The notes: generated by a model from the sequence alone, not told the origin. A stretch of DNA of 64,000 bases from Tamarix chinensis (GCA_030549775.1 CM060177.1:29478014-29542013); one strand, 5' to 3'; positions 50,300 through 63,029 are shown, counted from the stretch's first letter. Numbers and translations are program-made.

Positions 50300-51753
50300 C
50301 TGATGTTAAAAGACTATATGGATACTTTAGAGGGGATGAATAGAGTATATACAAAAATAATACCAAATTGAAAATTTATAGAAGTAGATAACTTAACAAA
50401 CAATGAAAAATCAATTTATAGTGACTTCAAAAACTCTATAAAGTTTCTCTACATCCACTACCAAAAGGTTTATCCTTTTGAATTTGAATATCTGTTTATT
50501 TATATTGAGAGTTTGATGATAATTACTCATCCATTGGTTTATGAGCTTACAATCTCAATGAACTTCTAGGAGATGATTTACACTTTACCTAGTTATTCTC
50601 TCTAGGTTTATGAGATTATAATCTCAATAACCTTTCTTAGAAATGCTAGACAATGCACCACTCTTCTCTTGTGTTTGAGATAATGATTTTGAATGAATAT
50701 AATATGAATCTTCACCAGAGGAAATATGCAGGTGAATAATCACTAGTGAAGATTATAATGTAGCTAGAGAAATAAGAATTACAGGTGTATGAATACTCTA
50801 GATAAATATGAAGAACAAGTTGAGCACTAAAGATGTTTATTTGGATATGAAAGTGTGAAATTAAAACTCTCTTTTACTATAGTAAATTATGAAAGTAATT
50901 AACTTAGAATAGCGTAAGGAGTTCCCTTAAAAATTCCTTCAAGAACAACAACTCTTGTTTATAGGCCAAGAAAGTTGGGAAGAATCGGAACGAATCGTTA
51001 TACCCAAAAGGCTCTAATGGTGGAATCACAACGGACATATTTTCTATCAGAAGGCTCTCTCTCATCAATAGCCTATGGCTATCTAGTCGATAGCTTGTCA
51101 TCCAGAACTAGTCTGGGTATCGTCCGTCGATTTGTTTACCAAACCCTTCATTATGTTTATACTCTCTTTGTAGTCCATTCGACCGAACATTGTTGGCCTT
51201 TGTCTATTGGTCATGCACCAAGCCAAGATGGATAAATTTTAACCTTTTGGAAAAAATTGAAGGAATTTAAAATGTGATTGAGATTGATCTTAAATAAGTA
51301 GAGAAGATGTAGAAATTATTTCAAACTTGTTTTCAAAAATCAAACACAGTATTTATTATTTTCCTCAAGGTTTGGTATATTCAAAAAGCTTTTTTTGAAA
51401 GAATTTTTTTCTTAAAAAAGTTCAAGGTAATTAAAAATTATTTTGAAACTTGTTTATAATAAAAAATTATTATTGGTCCTTTCTGCTCAACATGTAAAAT
51501 ACACGTGCATAGAATCCTAAGACATAGAGATTGTCTACCATGAATATTTAAAGTCCTTAAAGGTTTTCCTTGTAAATCATCTCTTGTAAATTTAAAATTG
51601 ACTTCTTTTTTAAAATTTTCACTTGAGAGATAGTCAGAATGAGGGTGATCATCTTGATTTGAAAGAGATATTACTTGCACAATTAGACAAACAAGTTAAG
51701 TACTCAAGAAAGTTTGTTATCATCAAAATAAGGTTGATAGGCCTATGAGGTTA
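50300..51753. other. Noncoding stretch, possible LTR of another element
   Basis: It begins near TGTTAAAAGACTATATGGATAC followed by TTTAGAGGGGATGAATAG, a phrase like the opening of some plant LTRs. It ends near GTTTGTTATCATCAAAATAAGG, a phrase common at or just after their 3' ends. A second copy was not found, and no gene is seen. The open frame at 50975-51235 has no recognised domain. Confidence 0.3.
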
Positions 51754-52290
51754 TGAGCTTTGACTGGGTATTTGATGCAAAATATAACATCATTTTGGTT
51801 CATGCAAGAGCTGGAGAATTTTGATGTTGGGATTGTGAATTATGTGAGAAACACTGGGGGCTAGTGTTTATCAACATAGATCGTGTTTTCTCACAAAATA
51901 TTTTGGATAAGTTTTGGACAAAAAGTTGAGAGTAAGGAAATAAACATGGGGGTCCTGTATTTCCTAAATATAGACCATGTTTTTTCCTCACTTTATGAAA
52001 CACATTATTTTTTTCCGATAAGGTTTTATATGATATAAAAGAGATATGATAAAACCCTATCTGTCAAATCATGCGAGTCAATTTCTTCTTCTTATCTATA
52101 GAAATCTCCATTGTTAGATAATTGTAGATTTATATAATTGGTTGATTGATTTATTTAATCATCTTGTAATTACACAAGTGTACGAATAAATATTTATATT
52201 TTACCTTAATTATTCTATCTCATGATTGAATAAACATTTATTCAATTATCTTATTAATTTTGGATCCATTCCATCCAACATTATCCCACA
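51754..52290 (+). repeat. 5' LTR of the Ty1/copia element
   Basis: Homology to the 3' LTR starts at TGAGCTTTGACTGGGTATTT and ends at TTATCCCACA. A TGTTGGGATTGTGA phrase (51825), the usual start of many plant copia LTRs, lies about 70 bases inside; homology between the two copies nevertheless extends upstream of it. Confidence 0.8.
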
Positions 52291-52296
52291 ACAATT

Positions 52297-52308
52297 TGGT
52301 ATCAAAAC
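52297..52308 (+). other. Primer-binding site for initiator tRNA-Met
   Basis: TGGTATCAAAAC lies 6 bases after the 5' LTR. It matches the standard plant copia site TGGTATCAGAGC at 10 of 12 positions. Confidence 0.8.
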
Positions 52309-52338
52309 TGTGATTGTTGAAGAGATCTAGTAATCAAA

Positions 52339-55300
52339 ATGGGTACAAAATTTGATATTGATAAGTTCAATTGATCCATTAATTTTGGATTATGAAAGTT
52401 GAAGATGCAAACAATTCTAATTTAGAATGGATTAGAGAAATCATTATTTGGTTATTCCAATAAGCCAGATTTGATGACATATGAGAAATTTGAAGATGTA
52501 TATTTGAAGTCTCTCTATACCATTCAACTATTCTTGGTGAATGAGGTATTGCAAGAAGTGTAAAATGAATTAACGACAGGTGCCTTGTGATTGAATCTTG
52601 AGTCATTGTATATGACAAAATTAGTAGAAAATTAGCTACGATTGAAGAGTCGGCTTCATGACCTGAAATTAGGTAAGGGCTAATCTTTAAAAGTTTATTT
52701 GGATGAGTTTGATTCTAGTATGATGGATTTTCATAACATAGAAGTGAAACTTGAGATGAAAATTTAGCCATTATACTTTTGTGTCTCTACTTGCTTGCTT
52801 TAAACATTTTTGTAACATTGTTTTCTATGGGAAGGATGAGTTAGTCCTTGAGGATGTGAAATATGTGCTATTGCAATGAGAGTTGATTGATAGTCAGTTA
52901 ACTAGCAGCAATACTTCCAGGAACTCACACAATGAGGGACTTATAGCAAGAGAGATGAATCAAGAACGAGGGTCTGGTGACCATAAGAAGTCCATATCTA
53001 AGTTGAAGAGTTGGAAGAAAAATGCGACGTGCTATAGGTGTCACAAGAAAGGGCATATTAGGAAATTTTATCTTAATAGGAAGCCCAATGCTAAGTTTGG
53101 TGAGTCATCTAGTATAAATGATGATGATGTTGCAGTTGCTAATGATGATAGTGGTGGAGATGTGTTGACACCCACTGATAGTCACACCAAGATTAGTGAT
53201 AGATAGATTTTGAATTCTTAGTGTTCTTACCATCTATGTTCCAACCGAAGTTGGTTTTAGGAGTTTGAGGTGACTCGGGGTAGAGTTGTCTTGATGGGCA
53301 ATGATGTTTCTTACAAAGTTGTTGGGATTGGGATGGTGAAGGCAAGGATTCATGATGGTGTGGTTGGGACATTGTTTAGCGTGAGGCATGTCCCTAAGAT
53401 GACTAAGAACCTCATCTTTTTTAGTTCATTAGATTCTAATGGGCACTGAATGTATTATTGAGGATGGTACCCTAAGAGTTATGAAAGAGCTCTAGTGGTG
53501 ATGAAGGGGAAGCAGGTCGGGACACTGTATAAGTTGGTGGGTTCCATAATTGTAGGGACAGCTCTCGTGAAATTGTCAAGCTTGATAGAATCAGATGTTA
53601 AGATACTTTGACACATGAGATTAGGATACATAAGTGTCAGGGGACTTACTGAGCTATCTAAGAGAGGGTTGTTGGATGGACAGAGTATAGGGTACTATAT
53701 ATTTTTGTGAGCAGCGTGTATTTGGTGAGTAGAAGCAAGTTAACTTTTCCATAGCTAATTATAGTACAAGAGAAACTCTTAACTATATGCATTTAAATTT
53801 ATAGGTCTAATTAGAGTGGTTTCCAAAGGTGTTTCGTGACACTTGCTCATTTATTAATGACTTCGCTAGAAAGATATAAGTGTATTTGTTAAAGCATAAG
53901 AATGATGTGTTTAGTAGTTTCAAACATTCCTTACGAGAGAAACAAATTGGGGAGTAAGTTAAGCTCAGGATAGATAATGATCCTGAGTTTGTTGAGCAGA
54001 GTTTCAATGATTTTTGCCAAGACCATGGAATAGTGAGACACCGTATGTGTGTTGGGAGACCATAGTAGAATGGGGTTTCTCAATGGATAAATAGAAGCCT
54101 ATTGGAGAAGGCTTTTTGTATGTTATCAAAGGAAGGGCTAGACATAGAGTTTTGGTTTGAGGCTGTTCATATGACAACATACTTGGTGAACCAGTCATTA
54201 AATCAGTCCATTAAGTTGAAGACACTTAAGGATTTGTGGTCTGGTAAGCTAGTCGATTACTCTGATTTACTTGTCTTTGGTTTTTCTACTTATGATTATG
54301 TGAATGATGGTAAGCTTGAGATTAGATCCAGTGATCGTATCTTTCTTGGCTTTACATCTTGAGTGAATGGGTACAGGTTATAGGACCCAGCTACATCCAA
54401 TGTTACCCTTATATTTCCAAAAGACTAGTTCTTGTGTGATGGTGTATCTAAGGAGGTAGAGTAAAATAGTACTTTGAGCCAAGTGGAGGTTGAGGTTGAT
54501 TTGGATGCTAGAGATCCTTTTGATAGACCTAATATTTCTAAAGTGGGTGGATCTAAGTAGTAGGTAGTGCAAATGAGCATTACTTTAGGTAGAGCATAGA
54601 GGATTATTAAACCTTCAATCATATATAGTTTTGAATAATTGGATGGCTATGCTTTATCTAGTGTAGAGATTGTTGTTGATGTGCATTAGTCATTATCATT
54701 CTTCGAAGCTATTGAGAGTACTGATTCTAGTGCTATTATGGAGGAGAAGATGGAGTCCTTATTAAAAAAATTAAACATGGGAACTTGTGAAGGCAACTAA
54801 GAAGAAGAAGATAGTTTATTGCAAGTAGGTGTACAAGTTCAAATAGAGAGCCCCAGGGGTCAAGAGACTAAGGTATAAGGCTTATTTAGTTCCACGTGGG
54901 TTTAGTTAGATTCTAGGCATGGGAATATAACAAGGTATTTTCTCCTATGATTAAAAATAATTCTATTCGTACTTTACTTGCATTGTTGGATGTTAAAACT
55001 ACATTTTTACATGCTGAGCTTGAGGAGGATATTACATGCATTAAATTTATGGGTTTGTTGTTGAGGGGATGCATGATCATATGAGCTTATTAAAGAGGTA
55101 CCTGTATATTCTGAAGTAGTCTCCTAGATAGTGGTATAAACGGTTTGATCGGTTTGTGCTTGATCATGGTTTCTCCAGGAGTGAGTATGATGGATATGTG
55201 TAATCGAAGGAGATAGAGGGAGGCTCACTTGTGTATCTTTTACTATATGTTGATGACATAATTGTTACAGCAAAATATATGTCTGATGTTGATAAGGTGA

Positions 55301-56200
55301 AGAAAATATTGAAGAGTGAGTTTGAGATGAAAGATCTTGGTGTTGAGAAGAGAATCCTTGGCATGGAGATCATAAGAGACCATGAGTGGAAGCTTTTATA
55401 CTTATCACAAGAGTCCTATGTGAAAAAGGTGCTGAAGAGATTTCACATGATAGATTCCAAGTTGGCAAGCACTCTGTTGGCTACTCATTTCAGACAATCA
55501 GCTTTAGATTTTTTCCAAATCCAAAGAGGAAGAGGAGTTCATGGCTACTATTCCATATTCAAATGCTATTGGTTATATCATGTACGCTATGGTGTGTACC
55601 TAGCCTAATATCGCTCAAGTTGTTAGTGTGTTAAGTTGATATATGGCGAATTCGGAAAAGACTAACTAGCAAGCGGTGAAGTAGATTCTGAGGTAATTGA
55701 AGGGTATTGCATCATCTTGAATAGAGTATGGGAGGTCAACTGATTTTTTGGTTGGGTTCATGGACTCTTATTATGGTAGAGACTTTGATAAAAAGAAGAT
55801 CCACTAGTTGATATATTTTTTATCTTAGTAGTTCAAATATTAGATGGAGATCTTCCTTGTAAAAGGTGACATCATTATCCACTACTGAGGTAGAGTCTAT
55901 GACTATGGCATAGGATTTTTAGGAATCCATGTGGCTTGGTGGTTTAGTACATGAGCTAGGGTTTAGTCACATTGCTCCAGTAGTTCGAGGTTATAGACAG
56001 AGTATTATCACTTTAGCAAAGAATCTATCATCGAATGAAGCACATTGAACTCAAGTATCACTTTATCCGAGGAATTATTGATGCTGTCAAATTTATTTTG
56101 GCGGAAGAGGGTACTTCAGATAATCAGACCAATATGCTAACTAAGCTAATGACTATGGGTAAGTTCTAGAATTTCTCGGATTTGATCAGTGTTCATAAGC
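52339..56200 (+). pseudogene. Ty1/copia gag-pol polyprotein, multiply broken
   Basis: Gag begins MGTKFDIDKFN at 52339 and hits a TGA within 12 codons. Its zinc knuckle, CYRCHKKGHIRKFY (53029-53070), has Tyr in place of the last Cys. A protease/pre-integrase part follows in scattered frames, with HMRLGHISVRGLTELSKRG (about 53612-53668). Integrase pieces include IDNDPEFVEQSFNDFCQDHG (about 53971-54030) and FWFEAVHMTTYLVN (54150-54191). The reverse transcriptase has YLLLYVDDIIVTAK (55234-55275) with the YVDD core intact. RNase H is marked by STTEVESMTMA (near 55874) and HIELKYHFIRGIIDA (near 56043), and the polyprotein end by NMLTKLMTMGKF (near 56130). Stops and frameshifts occur throughout, so no functional product is expected. 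Confidence 0.9.
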
Positions 56201-56279
56201 CATGATGTTCTTTGTTGGGCCAATTATTTTTTGTAGGCAATGTCATGCGTCACAAATACTACGTCAAGGTAGAGAATTG

Positions 56280-56800
56280 TGAGCATTGATTGGGTATTTA
56301 ATATACAACATAACATTATTTTGGTTCATGGAAGTGCTGGAGAAGTTTGATGTTGGGATTGTAAGTTATGTGAGAAACACCAGGGGGCGTGTTTATCAAC
56401 ACACAACATGTTTTCTCACCCAATGTTTTGGATGAGTTTTGGGAGAAAAAGTTGAGAGTAAGGAAATAAATACAGTGGTCATTTGTTTCCTAAACATGAA
56501 TTATGTTTTTTTTTTCTTACAAAATATGTTGTTTTGCTTGGTAGAATTTTATCTAATATAAAAGAGATATGATAAAACCTTAACCGTCAAGTCATGTGAG
56601 CCAGTTTCTTGTTCTCCATAGAATTCTCCATTGTTAGAGAATTGTAGATTTGTTTAATCATCTTATAATTACACAAGTGCACGAAAAAATATCTCTATTT
56701 TCCCTTAAGTATTATGTCTTACAATTGAATTATCAATTGTTCAATTATCTTGTTAATTTCGGACTTAGTTTTAGATCCATTCAATCTACGTTATTCCACA
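56280..56800 (+). repeat. 3' LTR of the Ty1/copia element
   Basis: It starts TGAGCATTGATTGGGTATTT and ends ACGTTATTCCACA. It contains the same TGTTGGGATTGTAAGTTATG phrase, GAGAGTAAGGAAATAAA and AAAAGAGATATGATAAAACC phrases as the 5' copy. Confidence 0.85.
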
Positions 56801-58911
56801 ATAGTGGTAAACAATGGCGGTAATATTCCCTAGTTTTTTTAGTATGCTTCCATATTTTCTTCAAAATAATTTTTTTTAATTCAAAATTTAGGGCTGCTAC
56901 AATGGAGGAGAGAGAGAGAGAGAGAGGAAAGAAGGGAGGAAGGTATAGATTGTGTGTTGTGAGGGTGGGGAGGAGAGAAGAGGTTAGATTGTGAGGGAAG
57001 TTTATTTTTTTTAATCATCTTAATGGGTAATAAGGGTAAAATTAGATCTTTATTTAATTTTTCTAGCAAAAAGTTAACAGAAGGTTACTTAGTGTAAGAA
57101 TATATAAAGTCAGGGTTATGCTTTGAATTTTAAGAAATTGAAGGCTGTTTTGTATAGTTTAAAAAAATTTAGTACTGTCTTGATACATTTTCGAAACATT
57201 ATACAATGAGATACTAAGGAAAAAATCAACTTCAATTTAATCTTTCATATTTTTAGATCCTTTCCTTCTCTTAATGTACTAAATCAACCAACTCTATTTT
57301 CCAAGATAGGACTATCATGCCTTGGGTTTTGATTAAAGAGATGAGGGCAAGTATCTTTATTAAACTCTTGAATTGTGATAAGGAGGATTATAGAACAACA
57401 TTGATGCTTTTGCAGTCAGTAGCGCTCTTCATTTTTAAGTGATGTACAAGAATGATGTAAATACTTCCATTTTTGGTAATAAAGTTAATAAATTACCCTA
57501 AAAGATAAAAAAAATATATGCCTTTAACTATACTTTTGTTTTCTCATATTACTTACTCAAATATGTTGCCTCAATTTAATGTTGATTAACATGATTGTGA
57601 ATCTATCCAAATTTGCATATCCTTTTCTCTCTTTTGCGGCCAATTAAATAACTTGTATTCATACTATAAATCTTTGATAAATAACTAAATTTCATTTTAA
57701 ATTTTTATAGTTATTCTTGATCTTCACCCGCAGTGGCTAGGTTGTATTTTTTTTCATGGGTATTTTAAAATATTGCCTACTTTATTTTTATAATACTCAT
57801 TTAATACTAACATTGTATACATTTCCAATACTGCACTCTCATTGCTATTACTTCTTGGCAAAATTGTATTTAGAAACATAAGAGTTTAGGGTTTATTCCT
57901 ATAAATGTATAAATAATTTTCAAATTTCTTATATATTTAAATTTTATTTCCAACAAGGTATAAATGTTTTAACTTTGTTTTTATTAAAACTTAAATGCTT
58001 AAAATTTATTCCCATTAGAGCTTTTTTTATTTTAATTTTAACAAAGTTTTAGTCATTTAATGACTAAGTACAATAGACTATTAAAATTGAAACTCGTCTA
58101 TTATTAAATTAAATAAAGATAAAATATTTGTGCATTTATAAAAAAAAACATTTATGCCTTTATAAAAACACATCTTTAATTACACTTTTATATTAATTTT
58201 TTCATTTCAATTTGTACTAACAATATTAACCTCTTTTAGTCTCTGATAATAAATATGGGTAATTAGACACAAATTTAGTTACTAGCAATAATTAGTATTC
58301 TCCTTAATAATTTAGATTTAAAAAAAAAAGACAAACAAAATGGGAAGAATTTTCAATATAATTTTGGAATTAGGAAAAAGAACATTGGACATTTCGGTAG
58401 CTATTTTTATCTCATCTCTCCATGAATTTTTTTATTTATTTATATCGTCACTCTAAGACAATGTTCTTCAAAAGTATTTATAGGACTCCGTTGTCTTTTA
58501 AATAAAGTCATTTAATTATCCAAAAAAAGCCCCTACTTAAGACTCACCTTCCCCACTCCCCGCAAATCTATTACTTTAGTATTTAGCTCCGTTGAGAATA
58601 AAATTTTAAAATAAATTAATTATTCTATTAAAAATAATTTTTATTATTATTGTATATGATGATGTAAGGTTCCTTAGTCCAAAATTCTGAATCCAAGAAA
58701 TGAAATAAACGGAGGGGTACGTGCGCGCTATGCCAAAGACGTGCGAAACAGTCACCTCCGCCCCCTAGTCACCTTCATTCATCCTTCTCATAACTAACCG
58801 GTACGTAACGATCATAGAGACAAACATTCCACCTCTCAATCCCCCTTCCCTCCATTCCTCTCCCTTCGTCCACTCTTCCTCTCTCCATCGATCGAAATAA
58901 AGTCAAAATAG
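56801..58911. other. AT-rich intergenic region upstream of the dioxygenase-like gene
   Basis: No gene seen. A GA-rich run lies at about 56902-56945. The last 250 bases are less AT-rich and contain GGGTACGTGCGCG (58716-58728) and GACGTGCG (58739-58746), ACGT-core sites of the kind bound by plant bZIP/bHLH factors, then a CT-rich leader (about 58828-58890). The promoter of the next gene is probably here; no TATA box is certain. Confidence 0.45.
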
Positions 58912-61658
58912 ATGTCCGATCAAAACCGTCACCAACAAAACCGCCGTCGCAATACCTTTTTCGTGCCACCACCTTCTCCTATACCTAGAGCCGAAGGCAG
59001 TCGATCTGCCGCCGCAGACGATGAAACTCTGAACAAATACTTCTCGGAAAACCTAGAAATACCATACCTCCATCTACCTGATCCCTTTCCTACAACCACA
59101 ACGGCAACCGCGAACTACCACCGCAGTTCGAAACTCCCGGCACAAATCGACCTACGACTGGTGACATCAAGCGTCGAGAACTCGATCGAGAGATTGATAA
59201 AGTCAGCCAAGGAATTCGGGGTGGTCAGGATAAGCGGACACGGGATAACGAAGGTGGAAGTAGAGGAGGTGAAGGCGGAGGTGGAGCTCTTCTTTCGGCG
59301 ATTAGATGATAGGAAATTGAAGTATCGAAAGAGTTTCGTGGAAAGGATTGGGAATAGGGAAGAGTTTGTATGGTTCAGGTCTGATAAGGCTATGTTGCTT
59401 TGGGCTCGTGAAGTTATGGGCCCTTACCGCTACCGTGACTTCAGGTATAATCACTACTATTATTTGTTAACTCTCGCTTAGGGCCCAAAGGGGCTTTTCG
59501 TGGCACACATTTACCCACCTTTCTTGGCCCTTTCGAAGTTCGAAACTTTTAGTTATGATGTTCTTCGTTTTTGAATCAAAGTAACATTTTCAAAAATAGA
59601 CTTTCTACTCAACATTATATAAATAGGTATATATAAGTTTAACAGTAAGCGTTACTTACCAAAGAAAACGTTTAATAGTATTAAGCATTAGTTGGGGTTT
59701 CTTGACAATGCTTTTTTGAGTCCAAGGTATCTGTAAGATAAAATAAAATAATCACATTTTATTTGAATTAAACAAAATACTATGACTCCTAATTTAATAG
59801 TCATCCGACTGAATGACCACCCATAAGTTGATGTACATGCATATCATACTCCCGTCACTTTTAAATAAGGATTGTTTTATCTTTTGATATAAAAATTAAG
59901 AACAATGTTTATTTAAAAATAGAATTTTAATGACCAAAATTTTCCTATTAAAGCGCCATTAAAAATTGTTTAAAAAAAGACATAAATAGATACAAAAAGA
60001 TTATAAAGTAGTTAGGTAAAGTCTTAAAATGTATGTTATAAATAATAGGATACTTATTTGTAACTAAAATCAACCCGCTAACATAACTTATTTGTATGTA
60101 TAAGGATTTGAAATTATGTTGTTGTATCTTTAGACACATATATGGTTTGGGAGAGTTTTAAACCAAAGACTAGCTTTCCAACAACGACCTTATAGTATTT
60201 ATGCTCATTTTAATATGTTTGCTAAATGAAGTGAAAAAGCCAACCACAAATATAGAAAACAACTTTTCCAATCCATATATTATAGTCCTACTCATACTCA
60301 AAGTTGGCATAGAGGAAATGAATGTGTATGCTTTGAGATATTACTGTTAATTTTTTTTTTAAGATGATATATTGCTCTTCAACTTTAATATTTCGGAACC
60401 AATATTTTTTTTTTCCTTTTCATATGCTTTCTAAACTAGTAATAGCATTTATTTGGAACTTGAAAAATACAGCTATAAGATGGAAAATGTGGTGAACAAA
60501 CTGGAGGCGGTGGCAGAAGGAGTAGCGGAGGTATTGTCGAAACATGCCCGGAAACGTTTCGAAAAGGTAATACAAGAGAAAGAATCAATCATCAGCTTAT
60601 ACAGATACAATGATATGAATCCAAGTCTGCTCGTGTCAAATGGAGATATAAATGGACAATATGACTGCGCTTTGAGTCTTCACCTTCCGATGGAACGAGG
60701 CGAGTTTTATGTCCAAACTGATCGAGGATATCCTCTATCTTTTCCAACTGATCCTGATACCATTGTTGTCACCACAGGCCATCAACTTGCGGTAATTATT
60801 ATATGCACCTCCCATGTGTGTGTGTGTGTCTATATATATACACCCGCACATTGATAACCATCTTTTGGAATGATAACAGATAATCACAATAATTTCTTAC
60901 ACTTATCAAAAATAGTTTCCACCATTTAGTGGATTTAATATTTTAATTTAAAATATAAATATAGAATAGTTATAAAATTTTCACATTTTTTCTAATAATT
61001 AAATATTATAATTTTTTGAGTTGTTTACGATACTTTTTTAGAGTTATTTTTACAACCTATTATGAACAGTTTTTAAATCTAAAATATAAATTTACGTTTT
61101 TTTTTCTTCTGATATTTAAATTAAGAAAATTTTCATAACCTAAAAATAAACACATAATATTTACAAAAATATTATGTTTTTTTTTTCCTTTTTATAACCC
61201 TTAAGTACTATAGTTTCAAAACCTACATGCAGTAAGCAATTTTCTCAACTTTAGCACTAGTGTTTATTTGAACCATTATTTTATATTTGAACGGTTCAAT
61301 TTAAAAATACTTAGGTTCTTACCAAAATTTCTCACTGGTATTCCCCCCTCCCCCCAACACACACTTAATATGTTTGTCTTATGGGTTTTAATTAATTAAC
61401 TGCTAATTGTAACAGGAATGGAGCGGGGAAGATTTTAAGCCTGTTACGGGAGAATTAATATTTGATCCAAACCTTCATGAAACATTTTCCTCCTATTCGT
61501 TAGAGCTCAAATGTTCTCCTTTAAATCTAAATTTTGGCTATACAAATAAATTTAAGAAGAAAATAACCGTCATTGATCAGATAATCTTTGCTTTAATCAT
61601 CACTTTCTTGTATAATTTTTATTTCTCCTTTCTCCCATTATTCACACAGAAACACTGA
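58912..61658 (+). CDS. 2-oxoglutarate/Fe(II) dioxygenase-like protein with degenerate active site and C-terminal membrane tail, three exons, 364 aa
   Basis: Exons: 58912-59444, 60473-60791, 61416-61658 (TGA 61656-61658); all junctions are GT-AG and in frame. The N-terminal domain shows the family pattern (IPYLHLPDP near residue 50; EFGVVRISGHGI where enzymes have WGFFQVVNHGI). The core follows with YKMENVVNKLEAVAEGVAEVL, then SLYRYND, and a double-stranded helix part with PDTIVVTTGHQLAEWS, matching the canonical GAFVVNIGDQLQVWS region. The iron motif HxD aligns with Q240-Y241-D242 and the distal His with G296, 54 residues later, the normal spacing. The RxS cosubstrate motif aligns with S310-Y311-S312, and no Arg occurs after R262. 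After the domain, residues 329-333 are basic (KFKKK) and residues about 340-360 are strongly hydrophobic, as in a tail anchor. So I expect a membrane-bound protein with little or no usual oxygenase activity. Exons match the family well enough that a recent pseudogene is unlikely: no stop or frameshift is seen. Confidence 0.85.
59445..60472 (+). other. Intron 1 of the dioxygenase-like gene
   Basis: GT at 59445 and AG at 60471-60472, 1028 bases, AT-rich, phase 2. No embedded transposon was recognised. The acceptor is preceded by a weak pyrimidine tract (AACTTGAAAAATACAG), so the 3' site is chosen on frame and on the fit of SYKMENV to the family. Confidence 0.7.
60792..61415 (+). other. Intron 2 of the dioxygenase-like gene
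   Basis: GT at 60792 and AG at 61414-61415, 624 bases, phase 0. It contains a short GT/TA repeat (about 60816-60842) and T-rich sequence. The join gives GHQLA-EWSGEDF, the expected family order. Confidence 0.75.
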
Positions 61659-63029
61659 TTTATAAATTTATTTGTAATCTGCCAAGGATATAAGTTAGAA
61701 TGAGGATTACAGGGAAAGAGAAGAGCTACTTGTGTGTGCTACATGTATACTGTTATTGGTTACTCATCAATGAAACACTACATATAGTTTCGATCCATCA
61801 TTTTGGGTTATGTTCTTATCGATCAAAATAAGTGTGGGCTAGCTCTGAGTTCATGCCTTGGAGTCATAGTTAGCTCAGTCCTTTAGGTTGATCGGTCACT
61901 CTTGTATACATGTAGCTGATGTGATGATGTATCGTATGTTGTACACCCCATTATTTTATTAGTTAGACTCTGTTTGATTTGAGAAAAATAAGAATGAAAT
62001 GAAAATGAGAAGGAAAGATTAATGAAGGAAAGAAAATAAGAGAAATTAATTTTCTTTTCCCTGTTTGGTTGTTGGAAAATCTTTGTGGAAAATATAATTC
62101 TTGAAAAGTATATTTGGTGTTTGGTTTATAGAAAGTAATTTCTAAGGAAAGTTTATTACTATTATTTTAATACTCTTATATATTTAATTAAAATTAAAAT
62201 ATTACATTGATACATGAAAAATTCTATAAATTTTCTATAAAAAAATCATAAAAACTCTATAAACTCAATACTAATTCCAAAATTATTTTTGAAGCATTCT
62301 AAAATATTATATAAATAACTTACAATAATTTTCAAAAAACTCTAAAAATATATAAAATATTCTGTATTCCTTTCAATTTTAAATATGACAACAAACATAG
62401 AAAAAATAATATTAACTACATGTCTTGTTAATTGTTACTAATTCACTCGTTAGTTTCATAAAATATTAATAACCCGCTATTCCATCTTCCATGTACCTAT
62501 ACGGTTACAAAGTAAATTGAATTTATAATTGTTTTTTTTAAGAGAGATTGATGAGAGGGGTTTGAAGTTATTAATACACAACCATGAGAAGGGTACACAC
62601 AACCACTAATTTCGTCTATAAATAAGGGTTCCAAAATTTATGAGGATAAAAAAATTAATTAAATCAATTTGTCACTTTTAAGGGCTAAGCATCCACTCTT
62701 AATCTCTAACATGGACAAATAAAAAAGGTCTTGTACATCACACAAGTGAGTTTTACTACCAAAATTCAACAATCATTACATCAACATATATTATTTGACA
62801 TGATATCACTCACTATGTTGCACTGATATTTGTATTTACAATCACCAAAACTTTTCTTATCTTTCCATGTACACCAATGATCAATTAAAGCAACAAAATT
62901 TCTAAACCACAGACTCACTATAATCGATGAAGAGCTTCTGAATGATTTTTCTAGTAAGCATTTTGATCCTTTGTTGTTTGTGTTGAAAAATTACTTCATT
63001 CTATCAATTCATAGGACATACACAATGGT
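61659..63029. other. AT-rich 3' flank of the dioxygenase-like gene
   Basis: No gene. A stretch around 61968-62170 (CTCTGTTTGATTTGAG, then TTCCCTGTTTGGTTGTTGG and GTGTTTGGTTTATAG) has the wording of plant MITE ends, but I could not pair its termini. Confidence 0.45.

Larger units (their letters stand above)
51754..56800 (+). mobile_element. Nearly full-length, inactive Ty1/copia retrotransposon
   Basis: Two related direct repeats (51754-52290 and 56280-56800) bound a 4-kb interior with primer-binding site, gag, integrase, reverse transcriptase and RNase H pieces in the copia order. The purine-rich AAGGTAGAGA (56266-56275) directly before the 3' LTR is a fitting polypurine tract. The LTRs differ by many substitutions and small indels, so the insertion is old. 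No matching 5-bp target duplication was found (GGTTA before, ATAGT after), which may reflect decay or a misplaced end by a few bases. Confidence 0.85.

Noticed and set aside
52883..53206. 107-codon frame with a CCHC-like knuckle as a host gene
   Set aside because: It lies between the copia LTRs at the gag position, and the knuckle has lost its last Cys.
58775..58972. 65-codon minus-strand frame over the start of the dioxygenase-like gene
   Set aside because: Shadow of the 5' leader and exon 1 on the opposite strand; no domain.
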